Assembly: GCA_037447335.1 (NCBI GenBank)
Contig: JBBIGV010000068.1
Coordinates: 1-19,449 of the forward strand
DNA length: 19,449 bases
Source: JBBIGV01 sp037447335
Lineage (GTDB): Bacteria; Bacteroidota; Ignavibacteria; Ignavibacteriales; Ignavibacteriaceae
Reading direction: 5' to 3'
This document shows, one piece after another, positions 1-7,645 of the stretch. Below the pieces are notes generated by a model. The model ran no database searches, had not been told where the DNA came from, and saw only the letters and a program-made list of their open reading frames with translations. A program made the translations under genes and the position numbers. How positions within the stretch are numbered: position 1 is the first letter of the stretch; the number at the start of each line of letters is the position of its first letter.

Positions 1-26
1 AATAGATGCCTTACCTATCTACAAAA

Positions 27-58
27 TTGATTTACAACTGAATTACTGATATATTTTG
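27..58 (+). promoter_or_regulatory. Possible Bacteroidota-type promoter for the first operon
   Basis: TTG at 27-29 and TATATTTTG at 50-58 are separated by 20 nt. This is close to the Bacteroidota pattern TTG-N19..23-TAnnTTTG, but the -7 element has one extra base. It would leave a leader of about 80 nt before the ATG at 145. The rest of 1-144 shows no gene fragment. The call rests on motif resemblance only. Confidence 0.3.
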
Positions 59-144
59 ACGAATTAAATTTCAATCTTTATCCATTTTTACGTTCAGGCG
101 GTTAAATCTGTTTTTTATAAGTAGATGGGACATAAAACTTCTTA

Positions 145-1029
145 ATGGACCTTATAAAACAATATATTTCGCAAAGCATATCTTCTGCGGCAAATAACCT
201 CAGGTTAAACTCACAGCAAATTGAGGTTGTTGCGCTCCTGCGTCAGCATATTAACAATGCTTCCGATCTTAAAAAAGATTTTTCGGAGATGAAAAAAATT
301 ACAGAGCTTTCAACTCTTGCAATCAGGTTGAATGAGATTCTCTCCTATCTTACATCAGGCAATATCGACCTGCTGAAGTTTTCAGATAAGTTCAGGGATC
401 ACTGTCAGTATCTTAACAGGGATATCAGTCATTTTCTTGAAATGGTTAATCCCACAACTCTCAGGGCTGCTTTGACAAAGGTACACGAAGCTACCAAGCC
501 TCCTCGTGTAATAGAGCCTTTAGAACAGGAAAATAAGATAGATTATGAGTTTACGACGAAAAATCATGTTCCCCTCATTTCAGAAAAAAGTGAAAGCGAA
601 AAGATAAAAGAACGCTTCATACTTGAGGATGAACCGGCTGAGGAAGATATTTCCTTTGTGAATTTTGAAGACACAATTCTTAAACCAATCAAACCTATTG
701 ACGCGCTTCTTCGCGATTTGCAGAAGAATGAATTTGAACCTGATGAACTGATCGAGTTCGCAGAGGTAATGAAATCGAATGGCAGCCTTTCGGAGAAAGT
801 AGGATTTGAAATAATTGCAAGCATGCACCGGATAATTGCAAGATCACTTCTGCTGATTAAAAACAGGGAACTGATGCCCGGTAAAGATGTTATTGATTCT
901 ATTCGTGCCTGCCTGATTGTGATTGTTGCAGTTGTAAAGAGCAAAGAGGTTGACATCACTTCATACTTAAACCGGGCTGAAGAATTCGGAAGAAAAATTC
1001 AGAATATCAAAATCAGGGATTTTACATAA
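145..1029 (+). CDS. Hypothetical protein, mainly helical, upstream of manC
   Basis: I do not recognise the family of this 294-residue protein. Residues 1-115 look like a helical domain rich in Leu, Ile and polar residues. Residues about 116-175 are an acidic, Lys/Glu-rich linker, probably disordered. Residues about 180-294 form a second helical region, with a short hydrophobic run near 252-262 that is too short for a convincing membrane span. There is no signal peptide, no cysteine motif and no nucleotide-binding loop. Its stop codon (1027-1029) directly abuts the manC start at 1030, so the two are almost certainly co-transcribed and perhaps translationally coupled. That suggests, but does not prove, a role near sugar-nucleotide or envelope polysaccharide metabolism. 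The ATG at 145 has no clear ribosome binding site upstream. Confidence 0.75.
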   Translation: MDLIKQYISQSISSAANNLRLNSQQIEVVALLRQHINNASDLKKDFSEMKKITELSTLAIRLNEILSYLTSGNIDLLKFSDKFRDHCQYLNRDISHFLEMVNPTTLRAALTKVHEATKPPRVIEPLEQENKIDYEFTTKNHVPLISEKSESEKIKERFILEDEPAEEDISFVNFEDTILKPIKPIDALLRDLQKNEFEPDELIEFAEVMKSNGSLSEKVGFEIIASMHRIIARSLLLIKNRELMPGKDVIDSIRACLIVIVAVVKSKEVDITSYLNRAEEFGRKIQNIKIRDFT

Positions 1030-2097
1030 ATGAAATTATACAGTGTAATTTTAGCCGGAGGTATTGGCAAACGCTTCTGGCCGATGAGCAAAATAAATAA
1101 GCCCAAACACCTGCTGAAGTTCCATTCTAACAAAACTATGTTAGAGGATACTATCGAAAGAGTTAAATCTTTAATGCCCCCCGAAGATATTTTTATTGTT
1201 ACCAATACTGAACAAAAACCGGAAATAGTAAAACTTATCTCTGACATTCCCGTAAATAATATTTTAACAGAGCCATTTGGAAAGAATACTGCTGCATGTA
1301 TTGCGCTTGCTTCAGTTGTGCTGCATGCAAAAGATCCTAAGTCTGTTATGCTGGTTGTGCCTTCTGACCATATTATCCGGGATTTAGAAGCATTTAAAGA
1401 GAGCGTTAAAAATGCATACGAATTTGCTAAAACTTCCGGCGGGCTGGTAACTATCGGAATTAAACCGGTAAGACCTGAAACCGGATACGGCTATATTCAG
1501 ATAAATGAAAAAGAAGTAGCGCCAAAGATCCACAAGGTTTATACTTATGCTGAAAAACCAAACTATGCTACTGCAGTAAGATTTATAGAAAGCGGTGACT
1601 TTTTCTGGAACAGCGGTATGTTTATCTGGCGTGCCGATGTTATTCTGGACGAAATAAGAATTCACATGCCCGATGTTTTTGAAGGTATGATGATGATTAA
1701 AGAATCAATTAATACCCCGGGCTTCGAATCAACAGTGCTCAAGGTTTATGGTCGGATAAAAAATATTTCGATTGACTACGGAGTAATGGAAAAATCCAAT
1801 AAATTATATCTGACAAAGGGCGATTTCGACTGGAGTGACGTCGGGACCTGGGAAGAGGTTTACCTTCTCTCTGATAAGAATGAACATGGGAATGTTCTGC
1901 ATGGAAAGATATTCTGTGATATGACAGTGGATTCATTCATATATTCACCGGAGAAATTCACTTCAATAATTGGAGCAGATAATCTGATAGTAGTAAATAC
2001 AAATGATGCATTACTTATATGCAGGCGCGATCAGGCGCAGGAAGTGCAAAAAGTTATTGACTATCTCAAAATAAATAAACATACCGAGTTCCTCTGA
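1030..2097 (+). CDS. manC: Mannose-1-phosphate guanylyltransferase (GDP-mannose pyrophosphorylase)
   Basis: It makes GDP-mannose from mannose-1-phosphate and GTP in the cytoplasm, supplying mannose-derived sugars for glycans. The N-terminal nucleotidyltransferase signature LAGGIGKRFWPMS (residues 8-20), followed by PKH, is the GTP-binding loop. VPSDH marks the metal-binding aspartate. FFWNSGMFIW, IDYGVMEKS and FDWSDVGTWEE are typical of the sugar-nucleotide pocket of this family. At 355 residues it is the single-domain form and lacks the C-terminal phosphomannose isomerase domain of the roughly 470-residue bifunctional enzymes. It starts immediately after the preceding stop, and its TGA overlaps the next gene's ATG by one base. 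The family assignment is firm. The precise in vivo sugar product is inferred from family membership. Confidence 0.93.
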   Translation: MKLYSVILAGGIGKRFWPMSKINKPKHLLKFHSNKTMLEDTIERVKSLMPPEDIFIVTNTEQKPEIVKLISDIPVNNILTEPFGKNTAACIALASVVLHAKDPKSVMLVVPSDHIIRDLEAFKESVKNAYEFAKTSGGLVTIGIKPVRPETGYGYIQINEKEVAPKIHKVYTYAEKPNYATAVRFIESGDFFWNSGMFIWRADVILDEIRIHMPDVFEGMMMIKESINTPGFESTVLKVYGRIKNISIDYGVMEKSNKLYLTKGDFDWSDVGTWEEVYLLSDKNEHGNVLHGKIFCDMTVDSFIYSPEKFTSIIGADNLIVVNTNDALLICRRDQAQEVQKVIDYLKINKHTEFL

Positions 2098-2744
2098 TGA
2101 AAAATCTGATCACAGAGCTTGATATAATTAATTATCATAAAAAGGGCGGAACAATTCTGCCTGTAGGTGAAAATGATGTGCTTACACCTTCGGCAATTGA
2201 CAGGGCAAAGCAGCTTCAGATCAAAATAATTAAAAAGGAAGAAGCAGATAAGATACGTGTTTCTAACCAGGAGCTATCTAAATTTCCCGATAAAAAAAGA
2301 GTCTCGGTTGGCTGCGATCATACAGGTTTAAAGGTAAAAAACATGATCTCAAAAATTCTTATTGACAAAGGATTTGATGTAGTTGACGTTGGAACTTATG
2401 ATGAATCATCCTGCGACTACCCTGACTTTGCCAACTCTGCGGCAATAAAAGTTTACCGTAATGAGGTAGATTTTGCAGTAATTATTGATGCAACGGGTAT
2501 TCCTTCGGCTATTACTGCAAATAAAATAAAAGGTATCAGGGCTGCAACGTGTTACAATGAATTTTCAGCGCGAAGCGCACGAGAGCATAACAATGCAAAT
2601 GTACTTGTGCTTGGTGCAAAGGCGCTGGGTGAAGAAACTATCATATCAATTCTTGATGTTTGGCTGAATACAGCGTTTGGCGGCGGAAGACATCAAAAAA
2701 GGCTTGATAAGATAACATCTCTTGAGAACGATAACTTCAAATAA
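2097..2744 (+). CDS. RpiB/LacAB-family sugar-phosphate isomerase homologue with altered active site
   Basis: Residues about 68-215 align with ribose-5-phosphate isomerase B without gaps around the key motifs. GCDH (72-75), CDYPDFA (106-112), REHNNANVL (162-170, with His164) and GGRHQKR (196-202) are all kept, so the fold and phosphate-binding residues look intact. Where E. coli RpiB has ICGTGVG with the catalytic cysteine, this protein reads IDATGIP: Asp131 replaces the Cys and Pro136 replaces a loop glycine. Residues 1-50 are an extra N-terminal segment with a VLTPSAIDRAKQLQIKI pattern, resembling N-termini of some microcompartment-associated enzymes such as EutQ. That resemblance is from memory and weak, and no shell genes lie in the window. 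The ATG overlaps the manC stop (TGATG). It may isomerise another sugar phosphate or have lost catalysis, so no gene symbol is given. Confidence 0.85.
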   Translation: MKNLITELDIINYHKKGGTILPVGENDVLTPSAIDRAKQLQIKIIKKEEADKIRVSNQELSKFPDKKRVSVGCDHTGLKVKNMISKILIDKGFDVVDVGTYDESSCDYPDFANSAAIKVYRNEVDFAVIIDATGIPSAITANKIKGIRAATCYNEFSARSAREHNNANVLVLGAKALGEETIISILDVWLNTAFGGGRHQKRLDKITSLENDNFK

Positions 2745-2823
2745 ATATTCTTGCATTCAGTCTTTGTTACAGCTTAAATTCACTAAAATTTTCCCTGAGA
2801 TTTCAATATTATTTTTAAATGGA

Positions 2824-2844
2824 CTGATAATAAGCTTTTATCAG
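2824..2844 (+). repeat. Stem-loop after the first operon
   Basis: CTGATAA and TTATCAG form a perfect 7-bp inverted repeat around a 7-nt spacer, 80 nt after the isomerase homologue. It is followed by GAGGGAAAAATT and not by a T tract, so it is not a standard intrinsic terminator. It may stabilise the mRNA 3' end or be chance in AT-rich DNA. The rest of 2745-2939 shows nothing else I can name. Confidence 0.35.
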
Positions 2845-2939
2845 AGGGAAAAATTGGCATAATATTAGTTTGTGCATTAACTTAAAATTAAACCGGCAAA
2901 GCATATCATTATTAAAACTCAGGTTCACTAACTATGTGC

Positions 2940-2973
2940 TTGCTCGTTTTTATGAAAAGTTTCACTAATTTTG
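2940..2973 (+). promoter_or_regulatory. Bacteroidota-type promoter of pyrK-pyrD-folC
   Basis: TAATTTTG at 2966-2973 matches the -7 consensus TAnnTTTG exactly, with TTG at 2940-2942 and a 23-nt spacer. Transcription would start near 2978-2982, only a few bases before the pyrK ATG at 2984. The message would be nearly leaderless, which fits the lack of a Shine-Dalgarno sequence there. Confidence 0.55.
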
Positions 2974-2983
2974 CATATCACAA

Positions 2984-3841
2984 ATGGAAAAATCTGATAC
3001 TGTAGCTTCCTTCCGGAAAACAAATAAATTTAATCAAGCGGGAGAGCTTCCAGAACTTCATCAACCAAATGGATCAAATTTGTTCATTATTAATGCCCCG
3101 GTTGAAAAAACCATTGTACTTGAAAATTCAATCTTCTTATTGAAAGTTCATTGCCCTGAAATTGCAGCTATAAGTAAACCAGGGCAATTCCTGAACATTC
3201 GTGTTAGTGAAACTATGAATCCTCTCTTAAGAAGACCATTCAGCGTTTGCGATGTGGATGGAGAATTTATTTACCTGATGTTCAATATACTTGGTGAAGG
3301 GACAAGAATTCTTGCTCATAAACCTAAAGGCGATACGATAGATATTCTTGGTCCTCTCGGAAATGGTTTCAGTATGAATGGAAATTATAAAAGAGCAATA
3401 ATTGTCGCCGGCGGGCTTGGTGCAGCACCATTTCCATTTTTTATAAGAAGACTTGGAGAAGAAAAGGAAGTTCACTGCTTTATCGGAGGCAGAACCCATC
3501 GCGATGTTATTACCTACGGAATGAAAAATATTCATATTGCAACAGATGACGGATCACGCGGTTTTAAGGGGAACGTAATTGAACTGATGAAAAACCATCT
3601 GAACCTTATAAAATCTGAAAACGTAAAAATCTTCGCTTGCGGACCAACACCAATGTTAAGAGCTTTAAAATCTTTTGCGCTTGAACATGAACTTGAGTGC
3701 GAAGCCTCGACAGAATGTGCAATGGCTTGCGGTTTTGGAATTTGCCAGGGATGCCCGATAGAATCAGCCACCGAAAGCGAAAAATATTATCTTGTTTGTA
3801 AAGATGGTCCTGTATTTAACGTCAGGGATGTAGTGATATGA
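2984..3841 (+). CDS. pyrK: Dihydroorotate dehydrogenase B, electron-transfer subunit
   Basis: PyrK passes electrons from reduced FMN in PyrD through a 2Fe-2S cluster and FAD to NAD+, in de novo pyrimidine synthesis. RRPFS (83-87) is the flavin-binding motif of the ferredoxin-reductase fold. VAGGLGAAPF (141-150) is the nucleotide-binding segment. Cys249, Cys254, Cys257 and Cys272 have the 5-3-15 spacing of the PyrK cluster ligands, and CKDGPVF follows the last one as usual. An additional Cys245 is present. About 35 N-terminal residues precede the conserved reductase domain. The promoter just upstream supports the ATG at 2984, but a later start cannot be excluded. The TGA overlaps the pyrD ATG by 4 bases, consistent with a stoichiometric PyrK-PyrD complex. 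Confidence 0.94.
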   Translation: MEKSDTVASFRKTNKFNQAGELPELHQPNGSNLFIINAPVEKTIVLENSIFLLKVHCPEIAAISKPGQFLNIRVSETMNPLLRRPFSVCDVDGEFIYLMFNILGEGTRILAHKPKGDTIDILGPLGNGFSMNGNYKRAIIVAGGLGAAPFPFFIRRLGEEKEVHCFIGGRTHRDVITYGMKNIHIATDDGSRGFKGNVIELMKNHLNLIKSENVKIFACGPTPMLRALKSFALEHELECEASTECAMACGFGICQGCPIESATESEKYYLVCKDGPVFNVRDVVI

Positions 3842-4755
3842 GCAAAACAGATCTGTCAGTACAACTCGGACCATTAAAATTACGAAACCCTATTCTGTTA
3901 GCTTCGGGAACAGTCGGATATGGAAATGAGATTTCCGAATTTACGGACCTGAACAAGTTAGGCGGTATAGTTACAAAATCATTAAGTCTAAAGCCGCGTA
4001 AAGGAAACCCTCCACAGCGCATTGTTGAAACTCCTGCAGGAATGTTAAACGCAATCGGGCTTGCAAATGTTGGAGTTGAAGTCTTTCTTAAAGAAAAAAT
4101 TCCCTTCCTGAAAGAATATGATTGCCCTCTTATCTGCAATATTGCCGCAAGTACAATAGAGGAATATGTTGAATGCACAAAAATCCTTACTGAAGAAGAA
4201 ACTATTAAAGCCTTTGAGATAAACGTATCCTGTCCGAATGTTAAGGAAGGCGGTCTGCAATTTGGCAACGATGTGAAAGCAGTCGGAAGAATCACCGAAA
4301 AGGTAAGAGCCGTAACAAATAAGCCGTTGATTGTTAAGCTTTCACCTAATGTATCATACATCTCAGAGTTCGCCAAAGTTGTTAAGGACGAAGGAGGGGA
4401 TGCAGTCTCTGCAATAAACACACTTGTGGGAACTTCATTCAATATCTTTACAAGAAAACCAAAGTTGTATAATGTGAATGGCGGACTCAGTGGTCCAGCC
4501 ATAAGACCAATAGCGCTTGCGAAAGTTTTTGAAATAAAAAAATCGGTTGACATTCCGATTATCGGCATTGGCGGTATAATGGATTGGAAAGATGTTGTAG
4601 AGTTTATGATAGTTGGCTCAAGTGCAATTCAAATAGGCACACTGAACTTTATTAACCCGGCTGCACCCGAAACAATTTTAAAACAACTGGAAGATTATTG
4701 TGTTAAATTAGGCATCGAAAAAATATCTGATTTGACCGGTTCATATATTATATGA
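3838..4755 (+). CDS. pyrD: Dihydroorotate dehydrogenase B, catalytic subunit (class 1B)
   Basis: This FMN enzyme oxidises dihydroorotate to orotate. The catalytic base is a cysteine in class 1 enzymes, seen here as Cys132 in INVSCPNVKEGG. ASGTVGYGNE (22-31) is the N-terminal FMN/substrate loop. VKLSPNV (166-172), VNGGLSGPAIRP (213-224) and IIGIGGI (241-247) are the further FMN-phosphate and substrate motifs. At 305 residues it matches class 1B length, and adjacency to pyrK confirms the NAD-linked heterotetramer type over the membrane quinone-linked class 2. The start is fixed by the ATGA overlap with pyrK, and the stop overlaps the folC ATG in the same way. Confidence 0.96.
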   Translation: MSKTDLSVQLGPLKLRNPILLASGTVGYGNEISEFTDLNKLGGIVTKSLSLKPRKGNPPQRIVETPAGMLNAIGLANVGVEVFLKEKIPFLKEYDCPLICNIAASTIEEYVECTKILTEEETIKAFEINVSCPNVKEGGLQFGNDVKAVGRITEKVRAVTNKPLIVKLSPNVSYISEFAKVVKDEGGDAVSAINTLVGTSFNIFTRKPKLYNVNGGLSGPAIRPIALAKVFEIKKSVDIPIIGIGGIMDWKDVVEFMIVGSSAIQIGTLNFINPAAPETILKQLEDYCVKLGIEKISDLTGSYII

Positions 4756-6014
4756 CATTAATGAATTTACAAGCCTCTTTAGAAAAGCTCTATTCCCTGC
4801 ACGCTTTTGGAGTTAAATTAGGACTTGAGAATGTTCAATCATTCCTGGAACATATCGGTAATCCTCAGAAACAACTGAAGGCTTTTCATATTGCAGGTTC
4901 TAATGGTAAGGGAAGCACCGCTGCTTTTATTGCAAGCATTCTGCAGGAGATGAAGAATAAAGTGGGATTATACACTTCACCGCACTTTGTCAGGTTTAAC
5001 GAACGCATAAAAATAAACGGTAAAGAAATCCCTGACGAATATGTTGCCGGTTTTATTCATAACTATGAAAAATATATTGATGAAACCGGGCTCACTTTTT
5101 TTGAAGTTACAACTGCGCTTGCATTTCAGTACTTTGCTGAAATGAAAGTGGATTATGCCGTTATCGAAACTGGTTTAGGCGGCAGACTGGATGCGACAAA
5201 TGTATTAAACCCGCTTGCTGTAATTATAACTTCAATCAGCTTTGAACATACAGAAATACTCGGCAGTACACTTGATAAGATCGCCCGCGAAAAAGCAGGT
5301 ATTATCAGGTCAAGAACAAAGATATTTACCGGTAAGCTGCCCGAAGAAGCTGTAAAGGTGATTACTGAGAAGGCAGGCGAAACCGGAAGTGAAATTTTTG
5401 CAATAACTGATTATGTCATTGAAACTCCTTCTTCACTTCAGCTTTACACCGAAGAAATCGAGCTTGATGATTGGACAATGCCCTTGCGCGGAGACTATCA
5501 GAAGTATAATGCTGCTCTTGCCGGGCTTGCAGTTTCAAAAACTCTTGATGAAAGCAATCCTAATGTGATTTGCAGGGGAATTAAAAATATTATAAAGAAT
5601 ACGGGATTTCAGGGCAGGTATGAGTTCATAAACAAGAAACCGGACATTATTCTTGATTCGGCTCATAACACTGATGGGGTAATAAATTTTCTTGCAGAAT
5701 TTAACCGAAACAGTTTAAATTACACTAAGAAAAATTTATTATTTGCAGTTTTAAAGGACAAGGCAGTGAACGAAATGCTGAAGTTGCTTTCAGCCTCTTT
5801 CGATGAAATCTTCATCACGTCTGTAAATAATGAGAGGGCAGTGGATACAACACATCTCTCAAATATTGCCAATGAACTTGGTCTCAAAACAACTATTATT
5901 AAGGACCCGGTCAGCCTGATAAATAATGTTAAACAAGGAGATAAGGAGCAATGCCTGGTTGTTTTAGGCAGCATGTATCTGATTGGTGAGATTAAATCTG
6001 CTTTACAATCATAA
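4752..6014 (+). CDS. folC: Folylpolyglutamate synthase / dihydrofolate synthase
   Basis: A Mur-ligase-fold enzyme of 420 residues that adds glutamate to dihydropteroate and folates using ATP. The P-loop is GSNGKGST (49-56). YTSPHFVRFNERIKING (74-90) is the characteristic folate-binding signature. LGGRLDATNV (142-151) and KAGII are the metal- and ATP-site motifs. The usual D-H-T is E165-H166-T167 here, a conservative change. LDSAHNTDG marks the C-terminal domain. The ATG at 4752 overlaps pyrD by 4 bases; an in-frame ATG at 4761 is a possible alternative. No T-rich hairpin follows the stop. Whether it is bifunctional (synthesis plus polyglutamylation) is inferred from bacterial FolC enzymes. 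Confidence 0.95.
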   Translation: MTLMNLQASLEKLYSLHAFGVKLGLENVQSFLEHIGNPQKQLKAFHIAGSNGKGSTAAFIASILQEMKNKVGLYTSPHFVRFNERIKINGKEIPDEYVAGFIHNYEKYIDETGLTFFEVTTALAFQYFAEMKVDYAVIETGLGGRLDATNVLNPLAVIITSISFEHTEILGSTLDKIAREKAGIIRSRTKIFTGKLPEEAVKVITEKAGETGSEIFAITDYVIETPSSLQLYTEEIELDDWTMPLRGDYQKYNAALAGLAVSKTLDESNPNVICRGIKNIIKNTGFQGRYEFINKKPDIILDSAHNTDGVINFLAEFNRNSLNYTKKNLLFAVLKDKAVNEMLKLLSASFDEIFITSVNNERAVDTTHLSNIANELGLKTTIIKDPVSLINNVKQGDKEQCLVVLGSMYLIGEIKSALQS

Positions 6015-6020
6015 ATTCAC

Positions 6021-6050
6021 TTGACATTTTTTTGAATAAGGCTTAAGTTG
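6021..6050 (+). promoter_or_regulatory. Possible rho promoter with long leader
   Basis: TTG at 6021-6023 (within TTGACA) and TAAGTTG at 6044-6050 are separated by 20 nt, near the Bacteroidota pattern though the -7 element lacks one T. It lies just after the folC stop and would give rho a leader of roughly 170-180 nt. Long leaders are known for rho in other bacteria, where Rho limits its own synthesis. That link is an analogy only. I see no strong hairpin or riboswitch in 6051-6227. Confidence 0.35.
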
Positions 6051-6227
6051 AACATAAACCTCTTGTTCCTTTCAACAAATAAACTGATTAATTTAACGAG
6101 CGTTTATTACCCCATTTGCGAATCCGGTTAAAACTTAAATGTGTTAGAATTTTTTCAATTCATTATTATAAATCAACATTATTATTAACTAACCAAAAAT
6201 AAATTATAAAGAGTAACAGGTTAAATT

Positions 6228-7481
6228 ATGCCAATGGACATTTCCGAACTGAAATCAAAGAAGATCGTTGAATTAAATGAGATAGCCAAAGACCTTGATA
6301 TTCAAGGCTACAGCGATCTTCGTAAACAGGAACTCATATTTAAAATTCTGGAAGCGCAATCTTCAAAAGACGGGTTGACCTTCTCTAAAGGTGTGCTTGA
6401 AGTGCTTCCGGATGGATATGGATTTCTCAGATCATCCGACTATAACTACCTGCCTTCCCCGGATGATATTTACGTTTCACCTTCACAGATCAAAAAGTTC
6501 AGTTTAAGAACCGGTGATTTCGTAAGCGGGCAGGTAAGACCTCCGAAAGAAGGAGAAAGGTTTTTTGCACTGCTCAGAGTTGAAGCCGTTAACGGTCTTG
6601 ACCCTGAAGCAATAAGAAACAGAACTCTTTTCGATAACCTCACACCGGTTTATCCAACTAAAAAGATCACTCTCGAATCCGTACCGGGTGAATATTCCGT
6701 AAGGATAATGGATCTTCTTGCACCGATAGGTAAAGGGCAGAGAGGTTTGATAGTTTCACCTCCAAAGAGTGGTAAAACAGTTCTTCTTCAGAAAATAGCT
6801 AATTCAATTACACGTAACCATCCTGAAATCAAATTATTAATTCTGCTTATTGATGAAAGACCTGAAGAGGTTACCGATATGGAGCGCTCGGTTAAAGGCG
6901 AGGTTATAAGCTCCACATTTGATGAACCTGCTGAAAGACACGTGCAGGTTGCTGATATGGTTATTGAAAAAGCCAAAAGAATGGTTGAAGCCGGCGAAGA
7001 TGTTGTGATACTGCTTGACAGTATTACAAGGCTTGCAAGAGCACATAACATTGTTGTTCCTCACAGCGGAAGAATTCTTTCCGGCGGTGTGGATTCCAAT
7101 GCGCTTCACAAACCAAAACGATTTTTCGGGTCTGCAAGAAATACTGAAGATGGCGGCAGCTTAACTATTATCGCTACTGCTCTTATCGATACCGGCAGCC
7201 GTATGGATGACGTTATTTTTGAAGAATTCAAAGGTACCGGTAATATGGAGCTTGTTCTTAACCGTGATCTCAGCGACAGAAGAATTTTCCCTGCTATTGA
7301 TGTTAACCGTTCCGGCACAAGAAGGGAAGACCTGCTGATGAAAGAAGATGATTTGCAGAAAGTATGGATCCTCAGAAAAATTCTCAGTGACTTCAATCCT
7401 ATCGAAGCTATGGAATTCCTGCTCGATAAAATGAGAGGAACTAAGAACAATAAAGAGTTCCTCATCAATATGAATAGCTAA
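6228..7481 (+). CDS. rho: Transcription termination factor Rho
   Basis: A hexameric RNA-dependent ATPase that releases RNA at Rho-dependent terminators. Residues 3-43 form the Rho N-terminal helical domain. Residues about 52-122 form the cold-shock-like primary RNA-binding domain, including GYGFLRS. The ATPase domain has Walker A SPPKSGKT (177-184), DERPEEVTDM (209-218, with the catalytic Glu) and Walker B ILLDSITRLARAHN (261-274). The R-loop region is KRFFGSARNTEDGGS (297-311), and the conserved tail FEEFKGTGNMEL follows. At 417 residues it is the compact E. coli-like size, without the long N-terminal insertions of many Bacteroidia Rho proteins. ATG at 6228 or 6234 could start it; neither has a strong ribosome binding site. 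It stands alone between two operons. Confidence 0.97.
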   Translation: MPMDISELKSKKIVELNEIAKDLDIQGYSDLRKQELIFKILEAQSSKDGLTFSKGVLEVLPDGYGFLRSSDYNYLPSPDDIYVSPSQIKKFSLRTGDFVSGQVRPPKEGERFFALLRVEAVNGLDPEAIRNRTLFDNLTPVYPTKKITLESVPGEYSVRIMDLLAPIGKGQRGLIVSPPKSGKTVLLQKIANSITRNHPEIKLLILLIDERPEEVTDMERSVKGEVISSTFDEPAERHVQVADMVIEKAKRMVEAGEDVVILLDSITRLARAHNIVVPHSGRILSGGVDSNALHKPKRFFGSARNTEDGGSLTIIATALIDTGSRMDDVIFEEFKGTGNMELVLNRDLSDRRIFPAIDVNRSGTRREDLLMKEDDLQKVWILRKILSDFNPIEAMEFLLDKMRGTKNNKEFLINMNS

Positions 7482-7555
7482 ACGGGGCGCTAAATACCTG
7501 AAACCCGGATAGTCTTAATTACTTTGTATTAAATTTTCCGATCTGCTGATAGATT

Positions 7556-7587
7556 TACCACATTCATGAGGAGTGTACTGTGTGGTA
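7556..7587 (+). repeat. Inverted repeat between rho and the GWxTD operon
   Basis: TACCACA at 7556-7562 and TGTGGTA at 7581-7587 are perfect complements around an 18-nt spacer. The right arm lies in the self-complementary TGGTACCA. No T tract follows. It sits just upstream of the -33 element of the next promoter, so it could be a 3'-end structure for rho or an operator-like site. Neither role is shown. Confidence 0.35.
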
Positions 7588-7601
7588 CCAAATATTTCAC
7601 A

Positions 7602-7631
7602 TTGAATTACGCTTTCAATAATGTAAGTTTG
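7602..7631 (+). promoter_or_regulatory. Bacteroidota-type promoter of the GWxTD-pdxA-methyltransferase-ftsE operon
   Basis: TTG at 7602-7604 and TAAGTTTG at 7624-7631 (an exact TAnnTTTG) are separated by 19 nt. Transcription would begin about 7636-7640, leaving a leader of 10 nt or less before the GTG at 7646. Together with the pyrK and tRNA promoters this makes the Bacteroidota sigma-factor type credible for this genome. Confidence 0.6.
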
Positions 7632-7645
7632 AAATAAAAAATTCT

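Noticed and set aside
564..959. Minus-strand open frame opposite the first hypothetical gene
   Set aside because: It is low-complexity and Ser-rich with no motif, and the plus-strand gene abuts manC and is better supported.
3822..4568. A 248-codon open frame on the minus strand opposite pyrD
   Set aside because: It mirrors pyrD, whose motifs, length and 4-base overlaps are unequivocal. The antisense product has no family features.
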